This document shows, in pieces, positions 1 through 5,060 of a stretch of 6,716 bases of DNA. A program made the translations under genes and the position numbers. Origin of the DNA: Flavobacteriales bacterium UBA7443 (GTDB lineage: Bacteria > Bacteroidota > Bacteroidia > Flavobacteriales_D > Sanyastnellaceae); NCBI GenBank assembly GCA_002477505.1, contig DLQB01000135.1, positions 1 to 6,716 on the forward strand, read 5' to 3'. The notes beneath the pieces are model-generated. The model was not told the origin of the DNA, made no database searches, and was given only the letters and a program-made list of their open reading frames with translations. Every line of letters starts with the position of its first letter. The first letter of the stretch is position 1.

Positions 1-1058
1 CCGGGTGTCTCGGGATTCAATGGACAATGTTCGGGTGGGAACAAGCATGATCCGTCTTCAAAAGCGGCGTTGGGGTCGTAATTGCAGGCATAAGTATACG
101 TACACCCTCCGTATTCAATGATCGGACAGGCTAGCATGCAATCATCCATGGAATCGTACAATGCCTCAGCGTAATTGATAGCCCCTACTTGCGCACCGCA
201 GCCGCTGATGGAAGAGCAATTGCCGTTGATGATGCCAACGCCCATGACCATATCACAAAATCCGAAGTCAACCCCGGCCAAATCCGTGCAGGGTTCCACA
301 TCGATTAGATTGGGTTGAATGGTTAACGTTGCCGTCTGGCTGACGCTGTTTCCGCATCCGTCAGTGGCCATGAATGATACGGTCACAAGAAGGGTTTCCT
401 CGCATGTAACCCAAGGGATGGCGTCAAAATCATTGCTCCAAGTCACCGTATTGCATGCATCTTCGGCTGTGGCACCTGCAAACGAGTCAGCCCAATCAAA
501 CATGGTTGCTTCAGCTTCCATCGGATCTGAGCAGCCGATGGTCATGTCCATGGGTGGGTCGATGATGACGGGCGGTGTGGTATCCACGACTTCGATTTGT
601 TGGGTATCCGAGGTAGAATTTCCGGAGGGATCGGTGGCTGTGAACGTGCGAATGTAACTCACGGTGCCAGCGCACGGTCCAGAAATGGATTGCGTGGATT
701 CGGTTAATTCTACCGATCCACTATTGTCACTGGCAGTTGCCGCTTCAAATTCGAATGAGTCGCCGCACTCAACGACCAAGTTATCCGGTACGTTGAGGGA
801 AGGCGGAATGTTGTCGCCATTTGAACAGGGACCCGATGTCCAGGAAGTCACTCCATCAATCACCTGGGCCAAACATGAATTGTCATAGGTCACGTTATTG
901 CAGCCACATACCGGTGCGTAGATGAACGGGCAAAATGCAGTGGGGTCGATTAAACTCGGATCGATGCAATCTTCTTGCGCGGCCAATCCTTGCGCGGAAA
1001 TCACCAAAATGACGAAAGCAATGGTCACCCGAAACGGCGAGGATGAAAAGTGAGTCAT
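1..1058 (-). CDS. Secreted multidomain protein with Kazal-like, HYR-like and cysteine-rich modules (C-terminus outside window)
   Basis: The reading frame is open from an ATG at 1058-1056 to the left edge, giving 352 residues with no stop, so the C-terminus is missing. Residues 11-27 are a hydrophobic signal peptide ending around GLAA/Q, so the protein is exported. A Kazal-like module follows (Cys43 to Cys78, with PVCGC and TYDNSC), then two HYR-like beta-sandwich domains (about 83-158 and 159-248, containing TFTATDPSGNST and DTTPPVI). A six-cysteine module (257-311) and a module reading ACNYDP then DGSC (318-338) come last. Modular proteins of this kind in Bacteroidota usually carry a C-terminal type IX secretion sorting domain or a gliding-motility-associated domain, which would lie beyond this window. 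The likely role is a cell-surface or released adhesin or protease-interacting protein; no enzymatic domain is visible. It is transcribed divergently from purT. Bacteroidota origin is well supported; the exact function is not. Confidence 0.85.
   Translation of the reverse strand, partial: MTHFSSSPFRVTIAFVILVISAQGLAAQEDCIDPSLIDPTAFCPFIYAPVCGCNNVTYDNSCLAQVIDGVTSWTSGPCSNGDNIPPSLNVPDNLVVECGDSFEFEAATASDNSGSVELTESTQSISGPCAGTVSYIRTFTATDPSGNSTSDTQQIEVVDTTPPVIIDPPMDMTIGCSDPMEAEATMFDWADSFAGATAEDACNTVTWSNDFDAIPWVTCEETLLVTVSFMATDGCGNSVSQTATLTIQPNLIDVEPCTDLAGVDFGFCDMVMGVGIINGNCSSISGCGAQVGAINYAEALYDSMDDCMLACPIIEYGGCTYTYACNYDPNAAFEDGSCLFPPEHCPLNPETP
45..107 (-). other. GCT/ACNYDP/DGSC cysteine-rich module
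   Basis: Residues 318-338 read GCTYTYACNYDP followed by an acidic stretch and DGSC. This is the short three-cysteine module usually seen as GCTD-x-ACNYDP-x-A-x-DDGSC, often in many copies, in secreted proteins of Flavobacteriales and relatives. Only one copy falls in the window; more may follow beyond the left edge. It is the best taxonomic marker here. Confidence 0.75.
126..290 (-). other. Six-cysteine module of the secreted protein, Kunitz/BPTI-like in pattern
   Basis: Residues 257-311 hold six cysteines with spacing C-x10-C-x12-C-x5-C-x19-C-x3-C. The segments GVDFGFCDM, INGNCSSISGC and DDCMLAC are reminiscent of Kunitz/BPTI, which has C-x8-C-x15-C-x7-C-x12-C-x3-C and ends EDCMRTC. I also recall similar DFG-x-CDM / NG-x-C / SGC segments recurring in other Bacteroidota secreted proteins, so this is likely a mobile extracellular module. 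The Kunitz link is inference from cysteine order only, because the loop lengths differ. Confidence 0.4.
315..812 (-). other. Two tandem HYR-like (hyalin-repeat/Ig-like) domains
   Basis: Residues 83-158 and 159-248 of the secreted protein each have HYR features: a start like PPSLNVPDN or TTPPVIIDPP, a central cysteine in VVECGDS or TIGCSDP, and a closing strand with TFTATDPSGNS or SFMATDGCGNSV. HYR domains are immunoglobulin-like adhesion modules found in tandem in many Bacteroidota surface proteins. The second copy is longer, with extra cysteines (Cys202, Cys219, Cys235) that may form additional disulfides. Confidence 0.7.
825..932 (-). other. Kazal-like (follistatin/serine protease inhibitor type) module in the secreted protein
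   Basis: Residues 43-78 of the secreted protein have the spacing C-x7-C-x-C-x8-C-x15-C, with the segments APVCGCNNVTYDNSC and GVTSWTSGPC. This matches the variant Kazal-like module common in Bacteroidota secreted proteins, which usually reads PVCGCDGVTYGNSC followed by GVTSWTPGEC. In eukaryotes the fold inhibits serine proteases; whether the bacterial version does so is not shown by sequence. It comes directly after the signal peptide and would be at the exposed N-terminus of the mature protein. Confidence 0.75.
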
Positions 1059-1060
1059 GG

Positions 1061-1097
1061 TTTGATTTTTCTCGAATTTAAGCAAAATCAAATCGAG
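1061..1097 (-). repeat. Overlapping, mutually exclusive inverted repeats in the leader of the secreted-protein gene
   Basis: TTTGATTTT at 1061-1069 is a perfect 9-bp inverted match to AAAATCAAA at 1084-1092, with a 14-nt loop. A second pair, CTCGAATTT at 1071-1079 and AAATCGAG at 1090-1097, pairs with a one-base bulge and shares bases with the first pair. On the minus-strand transcript the first hairpin would end 2 nt before the ATG. The repeats are directly visible; a role as an operator or as RNA structure controlling translation is inference. Confidence 0.4.
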
Positions 1098-1149
1098 CAT
1101 GGCCAAGGACTTGTGAAAAACGCAAACCATTTGCCCCGCAATTCCGTGC

Positions 1150-1157
1150 TAACTTTC
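1150..1157 (+). promoter_or_regulatory. Candidate -7 promoter element of purT (TAACTTTC)
   Basis: TAACTTTC matches five of the six defined bases of the Bacteroidota -7 element TAnnTTTG. Its first T lies exactly 12 nt before the purT ATG, so transcription would begin at or next to the A of the start codon. A TTTG at 1130-1133 could serve as the -33 element, though its 16-bp spacer is a little short. Confidence 0.35.
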
Positions 1158-1161
1158 CCCC

Positions 1162-2367
1162 ATGCGAAAGAAAGTTTTACTGCTGGGTTCAGGTGAGCTC
1201 GGGAAGGAATTGGTGATTGCCTTTCAACGATTGGGCCAATATGTGGTCGCGGTCGATGCATATGCTGATGCGCCGGCGATGCAGGTGGCACAGGAATGCG
1301 AGGTGATCAATATGCTCGACGGCGATGCCCTGGATACCGTTGTCGCGAAACACCGCCCTGATATCGTCGTGCCTGAAGTGGAGTCGATTCGCACCGAACG
1401 GTTCTACGATTATGAAGCCCGTGGAATTCAGGTGGTGCCATCGGCCCGTGCCGCAAACTATACGATGAACCGCCGGGCGATCCGAGATCTGGCCGCACAA
1501 GATTTGGGGCTAAAAACAGCTCCGTACCGATATGCCACGTCATTTGAAACGCTCAAAGAAGGAACAGAAGCAGTGGGCATGCCGTGTGTTGTCAAACCGT
1601 TGATGTCGAGTTCTGGGAAAGGCCAATCGGTCATTCGCTCAATGGATGACGTCGAAAAAGCTTGGCAGTTTGCCCTTGAGGGATCTCGGGGCGATTTGGC
1701 AGAGGTCATTGTAGAATCATTCATTGAATTCGATTACGAGATCACTTTGCTGACTTTGACTCAGGACAATGGAGAAACCTTGTTTTGCCCGCCGATTGGC
1801 CATCGGCAAGAACGAGGAGATTACCAAGAGAGCTGGCAGCCGGCGGCAATGGAACCATCTGCACTGGGCACGGCCCAGGAAATGGCCGCTGTGGTAACGG
1901 ATGCACTGGGAGGCAGCGGCATTTGGGGTGTTGAGTTTTTTGTCAAACGGGCGAATGAGGAGGAGCCCGCAACGGTCTATTTCTCAGAGCTTTCTCCCCG
2001 ACCGCATGACACGGGTATGGTAACCTTGGGGCGTACCCAAAATTTTTCCGAATTTGAATTGCACGCCCGTGCAATCCTGGGTTTGCCGGTGCCGGCGATC
2101 GAGCACCAACGGAATGGCGCCAGTGCGGTCGTGCTTGCGCCTGTAGATGCGCAGTCGGATGAACGGGCGGAGAACCAGCCCCATTTTACAGGCCTTTCCA
2201 AAGCTGCGGCTATTACCGGCACGGATTTTCGCATTTTCGGTAAGCCAACCCTTCGGCCCTACCGACGCATGGCGGTTGCGCTGGCCTTTGACCAAAAGGA
2301 CTGTGATGTCATGGAGTTGGTGGACAAGGCCAAGGAGGTGGCGGCGATGATCCAAGTCAAGGGGTGA
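1162..2367 (+). CDS. purT: Formate-dependent phosphoribosylglycinamide formyltransferase (GAR transformylase 2)
   Basis: PurT catalyses the third step of purine synthesis: GAR, formate and ATP give formyl-GAR, without 10-formyl-tetrahydrofolate. It is cytoplasmic and usually dimeric. The 401-residue product aligns along its length with E. coli PurT (392 residues, from memory). It has the N-terminal GAR-binding segment LLLGSGELGKE (7-16), DAYADAPAM (32-40) and INMLDGDAL (49-57). The ATP-grasp loop VVKPLMSSSGKGQ spans 143-155 and GHRQERGDYQESWQP spans 213-227. The Mg-ligand glutamates are Glu258 and Glu276, within GVEFF and SELSPRPHDTGMVTL. The C-terminal segment IFGKP is at 358-362. The start is the first ATG in frame and aligns with the family; there is no Shine-Dalgarno. 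nos follows 66 bp downstream on the same strand with no visible terminator between them. No truncation or missing key residue is seen. Confidence 0.96.
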   Translation: MRKKVLLLGSGELGKELVIAFQRLGQYVVAVDAYADAPAMQVAQECEVINMLDGDALDTVVAKHRPDIVVPEVESIRTERFYDYEARGIQVVPSARAANYTMNRRAIRDLAAQDLGLKTAPYRYATSFETLKEGTEAVGMPCVVKPLMSSSGKGQSVIRSMDDVEKAWQFALEGSRGDLAEVIVESFIEFDYEITLLTLTQDNGETLFCPPIGHRQERGDYQESWQPAAMEPSALGTAQEMAAVVTDALGGSGIWGVEFFVKRANEEEPATVYFSELSPRPHDTGMVTLGRTQNFSEFELHARAILGLPVPAIEHQRNGASAVVLAPVDAQSDERAENQPHFTGLSKAAAITGTDFRIFGKPTLRPYRRMAVALAFDQKDCDVMELVDKAKEVAAMIQVKG

Positions 2368-2390
2368 TGGGCACTACTCAATCATCTTTT

Positions 2391-2398
2391 TACTTTCG
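2391..2398 (+). promoter_or_regulatory. Candidate -7 promoter element upstream of nos (TACTTTCG)
   Basis: TACTTTCG in the 66-bp gap between purT and nos matches five of the six defined bases of TAnnTTTG. It lies 35 nt before the nos ATG and would give a leader of roughly 30 nt. No good TTTG is visible at the -33 position. The match is weak, and purT-nos co-transcription remains equally possible. Confidence 0.22.
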
Positions 2399-2433
2399 AG
2401 TCTTCCCTACAACTGATTTGAATTAACCAGCAA

Positions 2434-3702
2434 ATGCCACCTAAAAATCATTCCTTGATTGAAGGCAAACATTCTGCGGATGCTTCTGTTTTTAACGACA
2501 TGAAGGACATGAGTGGAAAGCCACAGCCGGAACCCCAATCCCATTTACGAGCAGAGGCTCAGGGTTTTCTTGATTCCATGGCGTCTGACAAGAATGCGCA
2601 TCAAGCGTTGGACAGAGTCGGAGGGATGGAATCACGCCTTCGTGCAATTTCCGACGAAATTGAGCAATCTGGGACATACACGCACACCGCAGAGGAGCTC
2701 CAATTCGGTGCCCGTCTGGCCTGGCGTAACAGCAATCGATGCATTGGTCGCCACCTTTGGCGCTCCCTTGAAGTGCGCGATTTGCGCACATTGCACACTG
2801 AAGATGATGCCACAGATGCCATCACAGGTGCGCTGAAAAGGCACCTCAAGGATGCCTTCAATGGCGGCCGCATCAAAAGCATCATCAGTGTTTTCGCTCC
2901 GCGCCGCCCGGGGAGTGCGGATGCCGTTCGCATTGACAATCACCAATTGACGCGGTACGCGGGATTTCGATTGGACGATGGCCGGGTACTCGGTGACCCG
3001 GATTCCCTTGCATTGACCGATGCATGCCTGGCGCAAGGATGGAAGCCCTCGACTCAAACTCCTTTTACCCCGCTGCCCTGGCAATTCATCCTTGAAGGCC
3101 AACGAACGCGGATTCAAGAAGTATTCAAGGAACAGCCTGACTTGTTTCAAGAAGTGCATTTGACCCATCCCGAAATGTCCAGTTTTGACGCATTGAACTT
3201 GAAGTGGTACGCCGTGCCGTTACTGGCCGATATGGCCATGAAGATTGGGGGCATTGTTTATCCTTTTGCGCCGTTTAATGGTTATTACATGGGAACCGAG
3301 ATTGGTGCGCGCAACCTCGCGGACCAGCACCGTTACAACGTTTTGCCGAGTGTCGCGAAAGTGATGGGGCTTGATGATTCATCCAACCGTACGTTGTGGA
3401 GAGACCGGGCGTTGGTGGAGCTGAACCGTGCCGTTTTGCATAGTTTTGATCAAGCCGGGGTTACCGTTGGCGATCACCATGCCTTGGGCGAGCAATTTGA
3501 AGCATTTTGCAAGGCGGAAGAGCGCAAAGACAGGGATGTGAAAGGGGATTGGTCTTGGCTTTCGCCTCCAATTTCGGCATCGCAGACCCCACAATTCCAC
3601 CGCGAGTTTGACAATGAAGTGGTCCAGCACACCAACTTCTTTTACCAGCATTCGAATCCCAAACCCACGGAAAAAAGCAGCGGTTGCCCATTTCATTTGT
3701 AG
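2434..3702 (+). CDS. nos: Bacterial nitric oxide synthase, oxygenase domain only
   Basis: NOS oxidises L-arginine via N-hydroxyarginine to citrulline and NO at a thiolate-bound heme, using a reduced pterin (tetrahydrofolate or tetrahydrobiopterin). The 422 residues align throughout with Bacillus NOS. AWRNSNRCIGR at 96-106 holds the heme ligand Cys103 and stacking Trp97. APFNGYYMGTEIGARNLAD at 279-297 holds the substrate-binding Glu289 and Arg293 of the pterin site. DWSWLSPP at 372-379 with TPQFH at 385-389 gives the pterin residues Trp375 and Phe388, and NFFYQ at 401-405 closes the fold. No flavin reductase domain is fused, so an external donor is needed. Bacillus enzymes are about 360 residues; the excess is an N-terminal extension (about 1-40) and a tail ending GCPFHL. 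Oddities are Leu264 at the NO-gating position (Val or Ile elsewhere), Ala260 for Gly, and Tyr284 for Trp in NGWYMGTE. An in-frame TGA at 2419 makes 2434 the first possible ATG; Met23 or Met26 are alternatives. Confidence 0.96.
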   Translation: MPPKNHSLIEGKHSADASVFNDMKDMSGKPQPEPQSHLRAEAQGFLDSMASDKNAHQALDRVGGMESRLRAISDEIEQSGTYTHTAEELQFGARLAWRNSNRCIGRHLWRSLEVRDLRTLHTEDDATDAITGALKRHLKDAFNGGRIKSIISVFAPRRPGSADAVRIDNHQLTRYAGFRLDDGRVLGDPDSLALTDACLAQGWKPSTQTPFTPLPWQFILEGQRTRIQEVFKEQPDLFQEVHLTHPEMSSFDALNLKWYAVPLLADMAMKIGGIVYPFAPFNGYYMGTEIGARNLADQHRYNVLPSVAKVMGLDDSSNRTLWRDRALVELNRAVLHSFDQAGVTVGDHHALGEQFEAFCKAEERKDRDVKGDWSWLSPPISASQTPQFHREFDNEVVQHTNFFYQHSNPKPTEKSSGCPFHL

Positions 3703-3707
3703 TTTTG
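3700..3707 (+). promoter_or_regulatory. Candidate internal promoter -7 element of rmuC (TAGTTTTG), overlapping the nos stop codon
   Basis: TAGTTTTG is a full match to TAnnTTTG and contains the nos TAG stop. It lies 33 nt before the rmuC ATG at 3741, a reasonable leader length. No TTTG is visible about 19-20 bp upstream; only a TTG at 3684-3686 with a 13-bp spacer is present. The site could give rmuC its own transcription independent of nos. Confidence 0.3.
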
Positions 3708-3740
3708 AATGCGTCCATTTCCACCAACTGCTTCCATTTC

Positions 3741-5057
3741 ATGCTCATTGTACTTGCTGCTTTAGCCGCCGTTCTTGCTGGCGTCGCGTGTTTTCTCCTA
3801 CTCGGTATGCGCAATAAGCTCGGAGGTGGCGAAGGCCATTCGGATGAGAATTTAAAGGCTTTGTCCGAATCGATGCGGGATGAATTTGCGCGAAATCGAA
3901 AAGAATCAGCGGAGCAGGCTCAAGCGCAACGGGAAGAACAGCGAAAACTTCAGGAGGCTTTTGAAAAAAAGATGGAAGAGAATTCCAAAGAGCAATCTGC
4001 CACCTTGCGCCTCCAGTTTGGTGATTTGGTGAAACAACTGGAGTCGCAGAACAAACAATCCTTGGAGGCGCTCAAAGACGTGAGGGGTGCGGTTGAAAAA
4101 CAGCTGAAAGACATCCGAGAGGACAATGGAAAGCGCTTGGAAGAAATGCGCAAGACGGTCGACGAAAAGCTGCAAGACACACTCGAGAAACGCTTGGGCG
4201 AAAGTTTCAAAATCGTCAGTGAGAGGCTAGAACTGGTGCACAAAGGACTCGGGGAAATGCAAAACCTGGCGAGCGGGGTGGGTGATTTGAAAAAGGTCCT
4301 GACCAATGTGAAAACCAAAGGGATTCTTGGGGAGTATCAATTGGCAAACATCATCGAACAGCTTTTGCCTTTGGAGCAGTACGAGGAAAACATCGCCACA
4401 CGCCCGGGCAGCAGTGAGCGTGTGGAGTTTGCCATTCGTATGCCAGGCAATTCAGACGATGATAGCGTCTGGCTGCCCATCGATTCCAAGTTTCCGTTGC
4501 AGGGATATGAAAACTTGTTGGATGCCCGTGAGGCTGGAGATTTGGAAGGGATTGCCGCAGCAGAGAAGGCCCTGACATCGACCATTGAGAAGTTCGCGAA
4601 GGACATTTCAGAGAAGTACATTGAATCGCCGCATACAACAGATTTCGGCATCATGTTCTTGCCCATCGAGAGCCTGTACGCTGAGGTCCTACGACATCCT
4701 GGGTTGTTTGAAACGCTGCAGCGTAAGCACCGCATCACCATCACGGGACCGACCACGATGTCTGCGCTTCTCAATAGTTTGCAAATGGGTTTCCGTACAC
4801 TGGCCGTGACCAAACGAAGCAGCGAGGTTTGGAAAATTTTGGAAGCGGTGAAGACGGAGTTCGGGAAGTTTTCGAGCAAGCTCGAGCTCGTCGACAAGCA
4901 GCTCTCCACCGCCAAGCGTTCCCTGGAGGATTTGCGCAATACCCGCACCAACGTCATGGAGAGTAAGCTCCGCAAGGTGGGGACGCTGGATCACGATGAG
5001 AGTGATCGACTGTTGGACTTGCCTTCAGAAGAGGATCCCGCCGGTTCGCCGGAATGA
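3741..5057 (+). CDS. rmuC: RmuC-family DNA recombination protein
   Basis: RmuC proteins have a PD-(D/E)XK-like nuclease fold and limit DNA inversions and rearrangements at short repeats. From the chosen ATG the product has 438 residues. Residues 2-22 (LIVLAALAAVLAG and following) form one membrane segment, and about 35-175 is a long Glu/Lys/Gln-rich coiled coil. The conserved domain holds KGILGEYQL (193-201), VWLPIDSKFPLQGYENLL (243-260), IMFLPIES (304-311) and GPTTMSALLNSLQMGFRTLAV (336-356). The tail is acidic. The frame extends upstream to a TTG at 3684 inside nos. I prefer ATG 3741 because it puts the membrane segment right at the N-terminus, as is usual for RmuC, and avoids overlapping nos. 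The gap from the nos stop is 38 bp, so co-transcription is possible. The stop is only 3 bp from the stop of the facing phospholipase D gene. Confidence 0.93.
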   Translation: MLIVLAALAAVLAGVACFLLLGMRNKLGGGEGHSDENLKALSESMRDEFARNRKESAEQAQAQREEQRKLQEAFEKKMEENSKEQSATLRLQFGDLVKQLESQNKQSLEALKDVRGAVEKQLKDIREDNGKRLEEMRKTVDEKLQDTLEKRLGESFKIVSERLELVHKGLGEMQNLASGVGDLKKVLTNVKTKGILGEYQLANIIEQLLPLEQYEENIATRPGSSERVEFAIRMPGNSDDDSVWLPIDSKFPLQGYENLLDAREAGDLEGIAAAEKALTSTIEKFAKDISEKYIESPHTTDFGIMFLPIESLYAEVLRHPGLFETLQRKHRITITGPTTMSALLNSLQMGFRTLAVTKRSSEVWKILEAVKTEFGKFSSKLELVDKQLSTAKRSLEDLRNTRTNVMESKLRKVGTLDHDESDRLLDLPSEEDPAGSPE

Positions 5058-5060
5058 GGG

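Larger units (their letters stand above)
1059..1161. promoter_or_regulatory. Divergent intergenic region between the secreted-protein gene and purT
   Basis: These 103 bp separate two divergent start codons and must hold both promoters. The plus side contains a TTTG (1130-1133) and TAACTTTC (1150-1157) close to the purT ATG. The minus side contains TAAATTCG, a 5 of 6 match to TAnnTTTG, about 14 nt before the secreted-protein ATG. Two overlapping inverted repeats lie at 1061-1097. No RNA gene or small ORF is apparent. Confidence 0.6.

Noticed and set aside
319..888. Plus-strand open frames at 319-657 and 664-888
   Set aside because: They are antisense to the secreted-protein gene, whose continuous frame, signal peptide and recognisable domains account for this DNA; their translations show no family resemblance.
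3684..3740. Upstream TTG start for rmuC at 3684
   Set aside because: It would overlap the end of nos by 19 bp and put 19 polar residues before the membrane anchor. ATG 3741 starts directly with the anchor, as is usual for RmuC.
4882..4891. 10-bp palindrome AGCTCGAGCT in rmuC
   Set aside because: It is explained by ordinary codons for a Lys-Leu-Glu-Leu stretch; there is no second copy or regulatory context.
4337..4975. 212-codon minus-strand open frame opposite rmuC
   Set aside because: It is the complement of the conserved RmuC domain; the Ser/Leu-rich translation is typical of an antisense shadow frame.
5041..5052. CCGG-TTCG-CCGG hairpin as an rmuC terminator
   Set aside because: The stem is only 4 bp, lies inside the coding sequence and is not followed by a run of T.
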